A DNA stretch of 64,000 nt from Pseudomonas sp. Leaf48 (GCF_001421885.1 NZ_LMLH01000028.1:85757-149756); one strand, 5' to 3'; shown: positions 48,139 through 58,654, counted from the first letter of the stretch. Made by a program: numbers and translations. Notes: generated by a model from the letters alone, not told the origin.

Positions 48139-48825
48139 ATGTCCAACATAGCAGACAACATTCTTCAGGTTAGTTCGCGCATACATGCCGCAACACTTGC
48201 CGCCCGGCGCGACGAAAACAGCGTCCAGTTGCTGGCCGTGAGCAAGACCAAACCTGCGGTCGCGCTGCGCGAAGCCTATGCGGCCGGTCTGCGCGACTTT
48301 GGCGAAAACTATCTGCAGGAAGCCCTTGGCAAGCAGCTCGAACTGGCTGACCTGCCCTTGATCTGGCACTTCATCGGCCCCATTCAGTCGAACAAGACTC
48401 GCGCTATCGCCGAGCATTTCGCCTGGGTGCATTCCGTGGACCGCCTGAAAATCGCACAACGCCTGTCCGAACAACGCCCTGCCGACTTGCCCCCCCTGAA
48501 TATCTGCATCCAGGTCAACGTCAGTGGTGAAGCCAGCAAATCCGGTTGCAACCCGGCCGACCTGCCGGCCCTGGCCAATGCCATCAGCACCCTGCCGCGC
48601 CTGAAGTTACGCGGATTAATGGCGATTCCCGAGCCCACGGAAGATCGCGCGGCCCAGGATGCCGCGTTCGCTGCGGTACAAAACCTGCAAGCCAGCCTCG
48701 ATCTGCCACTCGACACACTTTCCATGGGCATGAGCCACGACCTTGAGTCGGCCATTGCCCAAGGCGCCACCTGGGTTCGCATCGGTACAGCCCTGTTTGG
48801 TGCCCGCGATTATGGTCAGCCATGA
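48139..48825 (+). CDS. PLP homeostasis protein (YggS family)
   Basis: 228 residues, alanine-racemase-like TIM barrel with the PLP lysine in LLAVSKTKPA (Lys36) and FGENYLQEAL, HFIGPIQSNKTR, SMGMSHDLE, VRIGTALFG. Keeps free pyridoxal phosphate in balance, without an enzyme activity of its own. The ATG at 48139 is taken; a TTG directly before it is in frame. Divergent from pilT; heads a run with proC, yggT and yggU. Confidence 0.94.
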   Translation: MSNIADNILQVSSRIHAATLAARRDENSVQLLAVSKTKPAVALREAYAAGLRDFGENYLQEALGKQLELADLPLIWHFIGPIQSNKTRAIAEHFAWVHSVDRLKIAQRLSEQRPADLPPLNICIQVNVSGEASKSGCNPADLPALANAISTLPRLKLRGLMAIPEPTEDRAAQDAAFAAVQNLQASLDLPLDTLSMGMSHDLESAIAQGATWVRIGTALFGARDYGQP

Positions 48826-48858
48826 AATGACGCACTCTTTCTTTTATAAGGACCTGAC

Positions 48859-49677
48859 ATGAGCAAGACACGCATTGCCTTTATCGGTGCCGGCAACATG
48901 GCCGCCAGCCTGATCGGCGGCCTGCGGGCCAAGGGTCTGGAAGCGGCACAGATCCGCGCCAGCGATCCATTTGAAGAAACCCGCGCCCGGGTAAATGCCG
49001 AACTCGGCATTGAAGTGTATGCCGACAACGTTCAAGCCATTGAAGGCGCTGACGTAATCGTCCTGGCGGTCAAACCCCAGGCCATGAAAGCCGTGTGCGA
49101 AGCCATTCGGCCAAGCCTTGCTCCCGAACAGTTAGTGGTGTCGATCGCTGCCGGTATCACTTGCGCCAGCATGAACAACTGGCTCGGCAACCAGCCGATC
49201 GTGCGCTGCATGCCCAACACCCCGGCGCTGCTGCGTCAGGGCGTGAGCGGCTTGTTTGCCACGGCCCAGGTCACTGCTGAACAACGTCAGCAAGCGCAAG
49301 AGCTGCTCTCGGCGGTCGGTATCGCCCTGTGGCTGGACCAGGAACAGCAACTGGACGCCGTCACTGCCGTTTCTGGCTCGGGGCCGGCGTACTTCTTCCT
49401 GCTGATCGAGGCCATGACCGCCGCCGGCGTGAAACTCGGCCTGCCAGCGGACATCGCCGCACAACTGACCCTGCAAACTGCCCTGGGTGCCGCTCACATG
49501 GCAGTTTCCAGCGACGTCGACGCCGCAGAACTGCGGCGCCGCGTCACCTCGCCTGCGGGGACCACGGAAGCCGCAATCAAATCGTTCCAGGCCAATGGCT
49601 TTGAAGCCCTGGTAGAAAAAGCACTGGGTGCCGCTGCGCACCGCTCGGCCGAGATGGCTGAGCAACTCGGTCGCTAA
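48859..49677 (+). CDS. proC: Pyrroline-5-carboxylate reductase
   Basis: 272 residues, last step of proline synthesis. N-terminal Rossmann motif IAFIGAGNMAASLIGG, then RCMPNTPALLRQGV and the conserved SGSGPAYFFLLIEAM helix block, with TSPAGTTEAAI near the end. ATAAGGACC precedes the ATG. Second gene of the yggS-proC-yggT-yggU run. Confidence 0.97.
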   Translation: MSKTRIAFIGAGNMAASLIGGLRAKGLEAAQIRASDPFEETRARVNAELGIEVYADNVQAIEGADVIVLAVKPQAMKAVCEAIRPSLAPEQLVVSIAAGITCASMNNWLGNQPIVRCMPNTPALLRQGVSGLFATAQVTAEQRQQAQELLSAVGIALWLDQEQQLDAVTAVSGSGPAYFFLLIEAMTAAGVKLGLPADIAAQLTLQTALGAAHMAVSSDVDAAELRRRVTSPAGTTEAAIKSFQANGFEALVEKALGAAAHRSAEMAEQLGR

Positions 49678-49701
49678 TCAGCTCTTACAAAGGAATCAAA
49701 G

Positions 49702-50289
49702 ATGCTCGGACTCAATGACGCTGCCATTTTCATCATTAAAACCCTTGGCAGCCTGTACCTGCTGATCGTGCTGATGCGCTTCATCCTGCAACTGGTGAGG
49801 GCCAATTTTTACAACCCGCTCTGCCAGTTCATCGTCAAGGCCACTCAACCGCTGCTCAAACCACTGCGTCGAGTCATCCCCAGCATGTTCGGTCTGGACA
49901 TGTCGTCGCTGGTGCTGGCGCTGATCCTGCAGATGCTGTTGATTGCCGTCATCCTGGCGCTCAAAGGCATCATGGTCGACCTGGTGCTGTTGGTGCCGTG
50001 GGCACTGATCGCGCTCTTCTCACTGTTTTTGAACATTCTGTTCTACGCGATGATCATCAGCGTAATTCTGTCCTGGGTAGCCCCGGGGAGCCACAATCCC
50101 GGCGCAGAGCTGGTGGCGCAGATTACTGAGCCGGTGCTTGCGCCGTTCCGCCGGATCATCCCGAACCTGGGTGGTCTCGACATTTCGCCGATCTTCGCGT
50201 TCATCGTGATCCAGCTGCTGCAAAGCTGGCTGATCCCACGCCTGGCGTTTTTTGCCTACATGCCCCAAGGGATGCTCGGCTTGATCTGA
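49702..50289 (+). CDS. YggT family membrane protein
   Basis: 195 residues: two YggT domains in tandem (about 10-90 and 105-190), each with hydrophobic segments and an RRVIPSMFGLDMSSL / RRIIPNLGGLDISPI motif. The function is not settled; some YggT proteins help osmotic tolerance or cell division site choice. Overlaps the yggU start by one base (TGATG). Confidence 0.9.
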   Translation: MLGLNDAAIFIIKTLGSLYLLIVLMRFILQLVRANFYNPLCQFIVKATQPLLKPLRRVIPSMFGLDMSSLVLALILQMLLIAVILALKGIMVDLVLLVPWALIALFSLFLNILFYAMIISVILSWVAPGSHNPGAELVAQITEPVLAPFRRIIPNLGGLDISPIFAFIVIQLLQSWLIPRLAFFAYMPQGMLGLI

Positions 50290-50585
50290 TGAGCTACTTT
50301 CGCTGGGACGGTGACGACCTGATTCTGGAGTGTCACCTGCAACCGGCCGCCCGCAGCGATGATTTCTGCGGGCGGCATGGCGATCGCCTGAAAATCCGCC
50401 TGACCGCTCCGCCGGTCGAGGGCAAGGCCAATGCGTACCTGATGGCGTTTCTGGCCAAGGCGTTCGGGGTTTCCAAGAGTCAGGTCAGCTTGATCAGTGG
50501 CGAGTTGAACCGGCAGAAACGGGTACGGATCTGTTCGCCGAAGAAGTTGCCCGATTTGCCGGGGCTTGATGCGCGCACAACTTGA
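50289..50585 (+). CDS. DUF167 protein (YggU)
   Basis: 98 residues, small alpha/beta protein: LECHLQPAARSDDFCGRHGDRLKIRLTAPPVEGKAN, then AFLAKAFGV and SQVSLISGELNRQKRV. Overlaps the yggT stop; no enzyme activity is known for the family. Confidence 0.9.
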   Translation: MSYFRWDGDDLILECHLQPAARSDDFCGRHGDRLKIRLTAPPVEGKANAYLMAFLAKAFGVSKSQVSLISGELNRQKRVRICSPKKLPDLPGLDARTT

Positions 50586-50597
50586 ATGCGCGTCGCC

Positions 50598-50752
50598 GCC
50601 GCCCCTCACCCCAGCCCTCTCCCGAGGGAGAGGGGGCCGATTTGTGTCGATTTCAGGACCTGAGTTCGACTCGATTGCCCAGGTCGATGCAGCTCGAATA
50701 ATCGACTCGGTCAGTCCCCTCTCCCTCCGGGAGAGGGCTAGGGTGAGGGCAG
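50598..50752. repeat. CTCTCCC-type inverted repeat
   Basis: CCCTCACCCCAGCCCTCTCC and its partner GGAGAGGGCTAGGGTGAGGG, plus inner arms CCCGAGGGAGAGG and CCTCTCCCTCCGGG, separated by about 80 bp. A repeat class different from REP, common in Pseudomonas genomes. Located between yggU and metX. Confidence 0.85.
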
Positions 50753-50855
50753 CGCTTGCAAGCCATACACCCATTTACCAAACACCCCCGCCATTGCTTG
50801 CCGCTAACCCCACCGGTCTTTAGACTTACGCCTCATTTCAACGAGAGCAGGGTCG

Positions 50856-51995
50856 ATGCCAGCTGCCTTTCCCCCCGATTCTGTTGGTCTGGTGACGCCG
50901 CAAGTGGCGCACTTCAGCGAAGCCCTGGCATTGGCCTGTGGTCGATCGCTCCCGGCCTATGACCTGATCTATGAAACCTACGGCACGCTGAACGCCACGG
51001 CGAGCAACGCCGTACTGATCTGTCACGCCTTGTCCGGTCACCACCATGCTGCTGGCTACCATAGCCCCGAAGACCGCAAACCGGGTTGGTGGGACAGCTG
51101 TATCGGACCCGGCAAGCCGATCGACACCAGCAAATTCTTCGTGGTCAGCCTGAACAACTTAGGCGGCTGCAACGGCTCCACTGGCCCGAGCAGTGTCAAC
51201 CCCGAGACCGGCAAGCCATTCGGCGCCGACTTCCCGGTGCTGACCGTGGAAGACTGGGTGCACAGCCAGGCGCGCCTGGCCGACTTGCTCGGCATCGACC
51301 AATGGGCTGCGGTCATTGGTGGCAGCCTCGGCGGCATGCAAGCCCTGCAATGGACCATCACCTACCCGGACCGGGTACGCCACTGCCTGGCCATTGCCTC
51401 GGCACCCAAGCTGTCAGCGCAGAATATCGCCTTCAACGAAGTGGCGCGCCAGGCAATCCTCACCGACCCCGAGTTCCACGGCGGCTCGTTCCAGGAACAC
51501 AGCGTGATCCCCAAGCGCGGGCTGATGCTGGCGCGGATGGTCGGGCACATCACCTACCTGTCCGACGACTCCATGGGCGAGAAATTCGGCCGCGGCCTCA
51601 AGAGTGAGAAGCTCAACTACGACTTCCACAGCGTCGAGTTCCAGGTCGAAAGCTATTTGCGCTATCAAGGTGAAGAGTTCTCCGGACGTTTCGACGCCAA
51701 CACCTATCTGTTGATGACCAAGGCGCTGGACTATTTCGATCCGGCGGCGAACTTCGACGATAACCTGGCAAAAACCTTCGAAAACGCCAAGGCCAAGTTC
51801 TGCGTGATGTCGTTCACCACCGACTGGCGATTCTCCCCTGCCCGTTCCCGGGAACTGGTGGACGCGCTGATGGCGGCGCGCAAAGACGTCTGCTACCTGG
51901 AGATCGACGCACCGCAAGGCCACGACGCCTTCCTGATTCCGATTCCGCGCTACTTGCAGGCCTTCGGCAATTACATGAACCGCATTACGTTGTGA
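50856..51995 (+). CDS. metX: Homoserine O-acyltransferase
   Basis: 379 residues, alpha/beta hydrolase. Acylates homoserine for methionine synthesis; pseudomonad MetX enzymes use succinyl-CoA by literature, so the product name should be read as homoserine O-succinyltransferase pending testing. The nucleophile is Ser157 in [14 protein letters not shown], with the acid (about 321) in TTDWRFSP and His (about 354) in GHDAFLIP. Oxyanion region [10 protein letters not shown]. metW follows after 7 bp. Confidence 0.95.
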   Translation: MPAAFPPDSVGLVTPQVAHFSEALALACGRSLPAYDLIYETYGTLNATASNAVLICHALSGHHHAAGYHSPEDRKPGWWDSCIGPGKPIDTSKFFVVSLNNLGGCNGSTGPSSVNPETGKPFGADFPVLTVEDWVHSQARLADLLGIDQWAAVIGGSLGGMQALQWTITYPDRVRHCLAIASAPKLSAQNIAFNEVARQAILTDPEFHGGSFQEHSVIPKRGLMLARMVGHITYLSDDSMGEKFGRGLKSEKLNYDFHSVEFQVESYLRYQGEEFSGRFDANTYLLMTKALDYFDPAANFDDNLAKTFENAKAKFCVMSFTTDWRFSPARSRELVDALMAARKDVCYLEIDAPQGHDAFLIPIPRYLQAFGNYMNRITL

Positions 51996-52002
51996 GAAAG
52001 CC

Positions 52003-52623
52003 ATGAGAGCTGATCTGGAAATCATCCAGGAATGGATCCCCGCCGGCAGTCGCGTGCTCGACCTCGGCTGTGGCGATGGCGAATTGTTGACCTGGCTGCG
52101 CGACAATAAGCAGGTCACCGGTTACGGCCTGGAAAACGACGCGGACAACATCGCCGAGTGCGTGGCCAAGGGCATTAACGTCATCGAACAGGACCTGGAC
52201 AAGGGCCTGGGCAACTTCGCCAGCAACAGTTTCGATATCGTGGTCATGACCCAGGCGCTGCAAGCGGTGCACTACCCGGACAAGATCCTCGATGAAATGC
52301 TGCGCGTGGGCCGGCAGTGCATCATCACCTTCCCCAACTTCGGTCACTGGCGCTGCCGCTGGTACCTGGCAAGCAAGGGCCGGATGCCGGTTTCCGAGTT
52401 CCTGCCATACACCTGGTATAACACGCCAAACATCCACTTTTGCACCTTCGCGGACTTTGAAGCCTTGTGTCGCGAACGTGAAGCCAAGGTCATTGATCGG
52501 CTGGCAGTGGATCAACAGCATCGACACGGGTGGGCCAGCAAGCTTTGGCCTAATCTGTTAGGTGAGATCGGTATCTACCGGGTCAGCAGCCCGGGGCTTG
52601 CAGACCACAAGGTAGCGGTCTGA
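52003..52623 (+). CDS. metW: Methionine biosynthesis protein MetW
   Basis: 206 residues, class I methyltransferase-like fold with motif I VLDLGCGDGELL (about 20-31), VMTQALQAVHYP and NFGHWRCRWYLASKGRMPVS. Works with MetX; required for its activity in several proteobacteria. Whether it methylates anything is unclear. Starts 7 bp after metX and is the second gene of that operon. Confidence 0.94.
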   Translation: MRADLEIIQEWIPAGSRVLDLGCGDGELLTWLRDNKQVTGYGLENDADNIAECVAKGINVIEQDLDKGLGNFASNSFDIVVMTQALQAVHYPDKILDEMLRVGRQCIITFPNFGHWRCRWYLASKGRMPVSEFLPYTWYNTPNIHFCTFADFEALCREREAKVIDRLAVDQQHRHGWASKLWPNLLGEIGIYRVSSPGLADHKVAV

Positions 52624-52648
52624 ATCACCCTATTTCGAGGAGAAGATC

Positions 52649-53083
52649 ATGGGTCGTCTAGCACTGTTTTTACTCACTGCCTGCCTGAGCGCTACCGCCA
52701 TGGCAGCTGACGTCATCAAGGGCGAGCGCCAGGAAACCTTCGGCGACGTGACGGTGCACTACAACACCTTCAATTCCACCTACCTGACGCCGGACATCGC
52801 CAAAGCGGCGGAGCTGGTGCGCAGCAAGAACCAGGGCGTGATCAACGTCTCGCTGATCAAGGAAGGCAAGCCGGTGATGGCGCAAGTCAGCGGCTCGGTC
52901 AAAGACCTGACCAGCCAGACCGTGCCACTGAAGTTCAAGCAGATCACCGAACAAGGCGCGATCTACTACATCGCGCAATTCCCGGTAAACCAGCAGGAAG
53001 TCCGCACCTTCGAGATCAAGGTGCAGAACGGTGACAAAATCAACACCATCAATTTCAACCAAGAGCTCTTCCCCGGCGAATGA
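52649..53083 (+). CDS. DUF4426 periplasmic protein
   Basis: 144 residues: signal peptide to about residue 20 ([11 protein letters not shown]), then a beta-rich domain ([53 protein letters not shown]). No function known. CGAGGAGAAG precedes the ATG; the stop overlaps the rdgB start (ATGA). Confidence 0.88.
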   Translation: MGRLALFLLTACLSATAMAADVIKGERQETFGDVTVHYNTFNSTYLTPDIAKAAELVRSKNQGVINVSLIKEGKPVMAQVSGSVKDLTSQTVPLKFKQITEQGAIYYIAQFPVNQQEVRTFEIKVQNGDKINTINFNQELFPGE

Positions 53084-53676
53084 TCAACTTCACGCAACTC
53101 GTATTGGCCAGCCATAACGCCGGCAAACTCAAGGAACTCCAGGCCATGCTCGGCGACTCGGTGCAACTGCGCTCGATCGGCGAGTTCAGCAGCGTGGAAC
53201 CGGAAGAAACCGGTCTGTCGTTCGTCGAGAACGCCATTCTCAAGGCCCGCAATGCCGCGCGCATCTCGGGCTTGCCGGCGCTGGCCGACGATTCCGGGCT
53301 GGCTGTGGATTTCCTCGGTGGTGCGCCGGGCATCTACTCGGCGCGTTATGCCGATGGCCAGGGCGATGCGGCGAACAACGCCAAACTGCTTGATGTCCTA
53401 AAAGACGTGCCTGAAGCCGAGCGCGGCGCACAGTTCGTCTGCGTGCTGGCGCTGGTGCGTCACGCCGATGACCCCCTGCCGATCCTCTGCGAAGGCTTGT
53501 GGCACGGGCGCATCCTGACCCAGGCCAGCGGCGAGCACGGTTTTGGCTACGACCCGCTGTTCTGGGTGCCGGAGCGCGATTGCTCCAGCGCCGAACTGAG
53601 CCCGGCCGACAAGAACCAGATCAGCCACCGCGCCCGCGCAATGGATCTGCTGCGCCAGCGTCTGGGCCTGAAATGA
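53080..53676 (+). CDS. rdgB: XTP/dITP pyrophosphatase
   Basis: 198 residues. Removes deaminated purine triphosphates. Substrate loop [12 protein letters not shown], metal site [10 protein letters not shown] (Asp70, Asp71), [11 protein letters not shown], and [10 protein letters not shown] at the end are the HAM1/RdgB signatures. Overlaps DUF4426 upstream and hemW downstream, both by four bases. Confidence 0.97.
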   Translation: MINFTQLVLASHNAGKLKELQAMLGDSVQLRSIGEFSSVEPEETGLSFVENAILKARNAARISGLPALADDSGLAVDFLGGAPGIYSARYADGQGDAANNAKLLDVLKDVPEAERGAQFVCVLALVRHADDPLPILCEGLWHGRILTQASGEHGFGYDPLFWVPERDCSSAELSPADKNQISHRARAMDLLRQRLGLK

Positions 53677-54878
53677 CCGGCGAATCATCCGCGTCGTCGC
53701 TGATCTTCGGCGGCGCCGCGCAATCGCCTCGGGCGGCGCTGCCAGTGCTACCGCCCCTGGCGCTGTACATTCACATTCCGTGGTGTGTGCGCAAATGCCC
53801 GTATTGCGACTTCAACTCCCACACCGCAAGCAAGGTGCTGCCGGAAGAGGAGTATGTGGACGCCCTGCTGGCCGACCTCGATCAGGACCTGCATGCCGTT
53901 TACGGCCGCGAACTGAGCTCGATCTTCTTCGGCGGCGGTACTCCGAGCCTGTTCAGTGCTGCGGCATTGGGGCGACTGCTTAAAGGCGTGGAGCAGCGCA
54001 TACCGTTTGCCCACGACATCGAAATCACCCTGGAAGCCAACCCCGGCACGTTCGAGCAGGAAAAGTTCGTCGCCTACCGGGCACTGGGTATCAATCGCCT
54101 GTCGATTGGCATCCAGAGCTTTCAGCAAGCGAAACTCGAGGCGCTGGGACGGATCCACAATGGTGACGAAGCCATCCGCGCCGCTGGCATGGCGCGTCAG
54201 GCAGGGTTCGATAACTTCAATCTGGACCTGATGCATGGCTTGCCCGATCAATCCCTGGACGATGCCTTGGGCGATCTGCGTCAAGCCATCGCCCTGAAAC
54301 CGACGCACCTGTCGTGGTATCAGCTGACCCTGGAACCAAACACCGTGTTCTGGAACCAGCCGCCGACGCTGCCCGAAGACGACACGCTGTGGGACATCCA
54401 GGAAGCCGGGCAAGCGCTGCTGGCCGAACACGGTTACGCGCAATACGAAGTGTCGGCCTATGCCCTGCCCGGTCGTCCGGCGCGCCACAACCTCAATTAC
54501 TGGAGTTTTGGCGACTTCATCGGCATTGGCGCGGGTGCCCATGGCAAGCTCAGCCATCCGGACGGGCGCATCATTCGCACCTGGAAGACCCGACTGCCGA
54601 AGGATTACCTGAATCCGGCGAAAAGCTTCCAGGCTGGCGAGAAAGCGCTGGGCAACGAAGAAATGCCGTTCGAGTTCCTGATGAACGCGCTGCGTCTGAC
54701 TGAAGGCGTAGAATCGCGGCTGTACCCGGAACGTACCGGCATGAGCCTGCAAAGCCTTGCTGAAGGCCGCCTTGACGCCGAACAAAGCGGCTTGTTGCAG
54801 GTCGAACCGTCACGTCTGGTGGCCACCGAGCGCGGACAACTCTTTCTCAATGACTTGCTGCAGAATTTTCTGACATAA
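53673..54878 (+). CDS. hemW: HemW-type radical SAM protein
   Basis: 401 residues. The radical SAM cluster motif is Cys38, Cys42, Cys45 in [11 protein letters not shown], with [10 protein letters not shown] and [13 protein letters not shown]. HemW delivers haem to partner proteins rather than oxidising coproporphyrinogen, and the HemN signature residues upstream of the cysteines are missing, which supports HemW. An N-terminal extension of about 28 residues precedes the barrel. Overlaps rdgB by four bases. Confidence 0.93.
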   Translation: MTGESSASSLIFGGAAQSPRAALPVLPPLALYIHIPWCVRKCPYCDFNSHTASKVLPEEEYVDALLADLDQDLHAVYGRELSSIFFGGGTPSLFSAAALGRLLKGVEQRIPFAHDIEITLEANPGTFEQEKFVAYRALGINRLSIGIQSFQQAKLEALGRIHNGDEAIRAAGMARQAGFDNFNLDLMHGLPDQSLDDALGDLRQAIALKPTHLSWYQLTLEPNTVFWNQPPTLPEDDTLWDIQEAGQALLAEHGYAQYEVSAYALPGRPARHNLNYWSFGDFIGIGAGAHGKLSHPDGRIIRTWKTRLPKDYLNPAKSFQAGEKALGNEEMPFEFLMNALRLTEGVESRLYPERTGMSLQSLAEGRLDAEQSGLLQVEPSRLVATERGQLFLNDLLQNFLT

Positions 54879-54887
54879 GGAAATCGA

Positions 54888-55211
54888 ATGGACTTGGTAC
54901 TCGACCTGCTCGCCACGGTATCGCGCTGGAGCCGCAGCAACCTCTCGGAAATCGCCCTGGCCCTGGTGGGCTGCCTGCTGGTGCTGTTTGGCGCGGACTT
55001 CAAAGGCTGGGTCGAGCAACGCCTGGGCAGCATCGCCGGCGCCTTGCGCGTCCCGCTGATGTCCCTGCTGTGCATGATCGGCAGCGGTGCGGCGCTGATC
55101 TATGCCACGCCGTGGATCGTCAAGGGCTTGAGCCAGTTCAACAACTACAGCCTGGCGCCGGTGTTGTTGGTGGTGTTGGTGTTGATAGGCGTAGTAGCTG
55201 ACCGCCGCTGA
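54888..55211 (+). CDS. DUF3392 membrane protein
   Basis: 107 residues with three predicted membrane segments (about 22-38, 52-78, 86-105). AAGGAAATCGA precedes the ATG, 9 bp after hemW. Function unknown; it is the conserved last gene of this run in pseudomonads as far as I recall. Confidence 0.85.
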   Translation: MDLVLDLLATVSRWSRSNLSEIALALVGCLLVLFGADFKGWVEQRLGSIAGALRVPLMSLLCMIGSGAALIYATPWIVKGLSQFNNYSLAPVLLVVLVLIGVVADRR

Positions 55212-55232
55212 TCCTGCGGCACATACAAAACA

Positions 55233-55325
55233 ACTGTGGGAGCGGGCTTGCTCGCGAAAGCGGTGTATCAGACAACATTAATGTCGACTGACACGACGCC
55301 TTCGCGAGCAAGCCCGCTCCCACAT
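55233..55325. repeat. Paired REP palindrome
   Basis: CTGTGGGAGCGGGCTTGCTC and CGCGAGCAAGCCCGCTCCCA, inverted, about 35 bp apart, between convergent DUF3392 and trmB. Confidence 0.9.
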
Positions 55326-55342
55326 TGGGTATTGCGACTGGC

Positions 55343-56068
55343 TTAGGACTGTTTCTCGAACTTCAAATCCCAAACCCCATGCCCAAGCCGTTCGCCGCGG
55401 CGTTCGAACTTGGTGATCGGGCGCTCGGCCGGGCGCGGTACGCACTTGCCGTCTTCGGCCAGGTTGCGATAACCCGGCGCGACATTCATCACTTCCAGCA
55501 TGTACTCGGCATACGGTTCCCAGTCGGTGGCCATGTGCAGAATACCGCCAACCTTCAGCTTGCTGCGCACCAGTTCGGCGAACGAAGCCTGAACGATACG
55601 ACGCTTGTGGTGACGGCTCTTGTGCCATGGGTCCGGGAAAAACAGCATCAGGCGATCAAGGCTGTTGTCGGCCACACAGCGGTTGAGCACTTCGATCGCA
55701 TCGCAATCGTAGACCCGCAGGTTGGTCAAACCCTGGGTGAGCACGCCGTTGAGCAGCGCGCCGACACCCGGACGGTGAACCTCGACGCCAATGAAATCCT
55801 GCTCCGGCGAGGCCGCTGCCATTTCCAGCAGCGAATGGCCCATGCCGAAACCGATTTCCAGCGAGCGCTTTGCTGCGCGACCGAACACCTGGTCGAAATC
55901 CACCGGGGCGTCAGCCAGCGGTAGCACGAACAGCGGCGTGCCCTGCTCCAGACCTTTTTGCTGGCCTTCGGTCATGCGCCCGGCGCGCATCACGAAACTC
56001 TTGATGCGGCGGTGTTGGCGCTCGTCGCCCTCTTCCGGCTGGATAGGCGTGTCGTTCGATTCAGTCAT
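55343..56068 (-). CDS. trmB: tRNA (guanine-N7)-methyltransferase
   Basis: 241 residues. Methylates G46 in tRNA. SAM-binding motif [30 protein letters not shown], and the tRNA-binding segment [17 protein letters not shown]. The ATG at 56068 is chosen over an in-frame TTG directly before it. Lies 9 bp downstream of thiG. Confidence 0.96.
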   Translation of the reverse strand: MTESNDTPIQPEEGDERQHRRIKSFVMRAGRMTEGQQKGLEQGTPLFVLPLADAPVDFDQVFGRAAKRSLEIGFGMGHSLLEMAAASPEQDFIGVEVHRPGVGALLNGVLTQGLTNLRVYDCDAIEVLNRCVADNSLDRLMLFFPDPWHKSRHHKRRIVQASFAELVRSKLKVGGILHMATDWEPYAEYMLEVMNVAPGYRNLAEDGKCVPRPAERPITKFERRGERLGHGVWDLKFEKQS

Positions 56069-56077
56069 CAATGGCTC

Positions 56078-56872
56078 TTACTTGATCAGACCATCCAGCG
56101 GCGAAGAGGCGCTGGCATAGAGTTTTTTCGGCATGCGGCCGGCGAGGTAGGCCAGGCGGCCCGCAACGATGGCGTGTTTCATGGCTTCAGCCATCATGAT
56201 CGGCTGTCCCGCGTGGGCGATGGCCGAATTCATCAGCACCGCGTCGCAGCCCAGCTCCATGGAGATGGTGGCGTCGGATGCGGTACCGACACCGGCATCC
56301 ACCAGCACCGGAATTTTCGCTTCTTCGAGGATGATCTGCAGGTTGTACGGGTTGCAGATTCCCAGGCCGGAACCGATCAGACCGGCCAGCGGCATCACGG
56401 CGATACAGCCGATTTCCGCCAGTTGCCGGGCGATGATCGGGTCATCACTGGTGTAAACCATCACGTCAAAGCCTTCCTTGACCAGGGTTTCGGCGGCCTT
56501 GAGGGTTTCGATCACGTTGGGGAACAGGGTTTTCTGGTCGGCCAGCACTTCCAGCTTCACCAGATTGTGACCATCGAGCAGCTCACGGGCCAGGCGGCAG
56601 GTGCGCACGGCTTCGATCGCGTCGTAGCAACCGGCGGTGTTCGGCAGGAAGGTGTAGCGATCCGGCGACAGCACTTCGAGCAGGTTCGGCTCGCCCTCGA
56701 TCTGACCAAGGTTGGTGCGGCGCACGGCGAAGGTGACGATCTCGGCACCCGAGGCTTCGATGGCCAGGCGGGTTTCTTCCATGTCACGGTACTTGCCGGT
56801 ACCAACCAGCAAACGCGACTGGTAAGTACGACCGGCCAGAACAAAAGGCTTGTCGCTACGAACGATGCTCAT
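56078..56872 (-). CDS. thiG: Thiazole synthase
   Basis: 264 residues, TIM barrel. Builds the thiazole of thiamine from ThiS-thiocarboxylate, DXP and dehydroglycine; the Schiff-base lysine is Lys106 in [10 protein letters not shown]. Other blocks: [45 protein letters not shown]. Start at 56872 with AAAGAGGA upstream; thiS lies 60 bp upstream on the same strand. Confidence 0.97.
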   Translation of the reverse strand: MSIVRSDKPFVLAGRTYQSRLLVGTGKYRDMEETRLAIEASGAEIVTFAVRRTNLGQIEGEPNLLEVLSPDRYTFLPNTAGCYDAIEAVRTCRLARELLDGHNLVKLEVLADQKTLFPNVIETLKAAETLVKEGFDVMVYTSDDPIIARQLAEIGCIAVMPLAGLIGSGLGICNPYNLQIILEEAKIPVLVDAGVGTASDATISMELGCDAVLMNSAIAHAGQPIMMAEAMKHAIVAGRLAYLAGRMPKKLYASASSPLDGLIK

Positions 56873-56932
56873 GGGGAATCCTCTTTAAGGGTGAGGGTCT
56901 TGCAGAATTCTCGGCCCATGCGGGCCATTCGG

Positions 56933-57133
56933 CTAACCGCCGCCGATGGCGTGCACGACTTCGACATTGTCGCCGTCGTTGAGCGTGGTCTCGGCATGCT
57001 GGCTGCGCGGGACGATATCCAGATTGAGTTCGACCGCCACCCGGCGTCCGGTCAGATCCAGACGGGTCAGCAGGGCCGCAACGGTTTCACCGTCGGGCAG
57101 TTCAAGGGATTCGCCGTTCAACTGAATGCGCAT
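56933..57133 (-). CDS. thiS: Sulfur carrier protein ThiS
   Basis: 66 residues, ubiquitin-like fold ending in the glycine tail HAIGGG, whose terminus is thiocarboxylated. [15 protein letters not shown] is a normal ThiS start; two upstream ATGs in frame lack a binding site. Pairs with thiG downstream. Confidence 0.94.
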   Translation of the reverse strand: MRIQLNGESLELPDGETVAALLTRLDLTGRRVAVELNLDIVPRSQHAETTLNDGDNVEVVHAIGGG

Positions 57134-57221
57134 GCCGGATGCCGCCATCATTTTTAGGGGCTGGCATTCTAGCCCGATCAGTCAGGCTGACCCAAGCCAT
57201 TCGTCTTGAAATGGACGGACG

Positions 57222-57311
57222 CATTGTAGGAGCCGGCTTGCTGGCGATGCAGGCTACTCGGCCTGGCTGTTTCACCGCATCGCCTTCATCGCCTGCAAGC
57301 CGGCTCCTGCA
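57222..57311. repeat. Paired REP palindrome, GGAGCCGGCTTGC class
   Basis: TGTAGGAGCCGGCTTGCTGG and CCTGCAAGCCGGCTCCTGCA, inverted, between thiS and the DUF423 gene. A further variant of the REP head. Confidence 0.87.
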
Positions 57312-57313
57312 GA

Positions 57314-57685
57314 TCAGGACAATCGGTAGGCAGCCAGACCCAGAGATAGCCAGCCTATCAGAAACGCCAGGCCGCCAAAGGGCGTGATGATGCCGAACTT
57401 GCTCACTCCGGTCAGCGTCAACACATAGAGGCTACCGGAGAACAGCAGGATGCCGATGGCGAACGATGCGCCGGCCCACGTAACCAGGCGCCCCGGGATC
57501 TGCGTGGCCAGCAGCGCCACGCCCAGCAGCGCCAGGGTGTGCACCAACTGATAGGTCACGCCGGTATGGAAAATCGCCAGATACTCGGCACTCAGACGGT
57601 TTTTCAGGCCGTGAGCGGCAAAGGCACCCAGGCCGACACCGGTGAAGCCGAAAAAAGCGGCCAACATCAAAAAGCCACGCAGCAT
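57314..57685 (-). CDS. DUF423 membrane protein
   Basis: 123 residues, four membrane segments, with GFTGVGLGAFAAHGLKNRL near the N-terminus and FAIGILLFSGSLYVLTLTG as in the DUF423/YwdK family. No function known. Divergent from mtgA. Confidence 0.9.
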   Translation of the reverse strand: MLRGFLMLAAFFGFTGVGLGAFAAHGLKNRLSAEYLAIFHTGVTYQLVHTLALLGVALLATQIPGRLVTWAGASFAIGILLFSGSLYVLTLTGVSKFGIITPFGGLAFLIGWLSLGLAAYRLS

Positions 57686-57759
57686 GAAGAACTCCAGTCA
57701 GTGTCGATCAACAGGGTCTGTATAATGGCCCGCTCAACGGGTTCGGCCAAGCCATCTCT

Positions 57760-58482
57760 ATGCTGCGTATTTATTTCCGTCGTTTCACCAAGGCCGTGCT
57801 GTGGTTCATGGGCGGCAGCGTTTTGCTGGTGCTGATTTTTCGCTTCGTTCCGCCACCGGGAACCGCACTGATGGTTGAGCGCAAGATCGAATCCTGGTTC
57901 GATGGCGAACCCATTGACCTGCAACGCACCTGGAAGCCGTGGGATGAAATCTCCGACGACCTGAAGCTGGCTGTGATTGCCGGTGAAGATCAGAAATTCC
58001 CCGAGCACTGGGGCTTTGACTTCGGCGCCATCCAGAAAGCCCTCGCCCACAACGAGCTCGGCGGCACGATCCGTGGTGCCAGCACCCTGAGCCAGCAAGT
58101 CTCGAAGAACCTGTTCCTGTGGTCAGGCCGCAGCTGGCTGCGCAAAGGTCTGGAAGCCTGGTTTACCGCGTTGATCGAGGTGTTGTGGCCCAAGGAACGG
58201 ATTCTGGAGGTGTACCTCAATAGCGTCGAATGGGATGACGGGGTGTTTGGGGCAGAGGCTGCAGCCAGGCATCACTTCGCCATCAGCGCAAAAAATCTCA
58301 GCCGCCAGCAATCGAGTCTGTTGGCCGCCGTACTGCCAAACCCACGCGTTTGGAGCGCAAGTCACCCGACCAACTACGTCGCACGTCGGGCCGGATGGAT
58401 TCGGCAGCAGATGAGTCAGTTGGGTGGCGATAGTTATCTGGCGGGCTTGAACGCTTCGCGCCGTGCGCCCTGGTCCCAATAG
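57760..58482 (+). CDS. mtgA: Monofunctional peptidoglycan glycosyltransferase
   Basis: 240 residues: one membrane helix (about 11-30) and a GT51 domain. Catalytic Glu76 in VIAGEDQKFPEHWGFD, then GGTIRGASTLSQQVSKNLF, KERILEVYLNSVEW and the final ARRAGWIRQQM. Polymerises glycan strands from lipid II without a transpeptidase domain. TATAAT at 57721-57726 is a likely -10 box. Confidence 0.95.
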   Translation: MLRIYFRRFTKAVLWFMGGSVLLVLIFRFVPPPGTALMVERKIESWFDGEPIDLQRTWKPWDEISDDLKLAVIAGEDQKFPEHWGFDFGAIQKALAHNELGGTIRGASTLSQQVSKNLFLWSGRSWLRKGLEAWFTALIEVLWPKERILEVYLNSVEWDDGVFGAEAAARHHFAISAKNLSRQQSSLLAAVLPNPRVWSASHPTNYVARRAGWIRQQMSQLGGDSYLAGLNASRRAPWSQ

Positions 58483-58543
58483 CCGATCACGATTTTCGGA
58501 CACAACTTGCGGTGTGTCAGCGACGGGTGTAGCGGTTGACATG

Positions 58544-58575
58544 ACGCCTTCGCGGGCAAGCCCGCTCCCACAGGG
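58544..58575. repeat. Single REP unit
   Basis: CGCCTTCGCGGGCAAGCCCG followed by CTCCCACAGG; unpaired, between mtgA and rpoH. Confidence 0.82.
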
Positions 58576-58601
58576 ACCAAGGTGAATCTGTGAATGAGTA
58601 C

Positions 58602-58638
58602 AAAAAAAACGCCCCGATCAATGACCGGGGCGTTTTTT
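58602..58638. terminator. Bidirectional terminator between mtgA and rpoH
   Basis: AAAAAAAACGCCCCG / CGGGGCGTTTTTT stem with a short loop, giving a T run on both strands, 17 bp beyond the rpoH stop. Confidence 0.93.
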
Positions 58639-58654
58639 ATTGCCAGTACGCAGC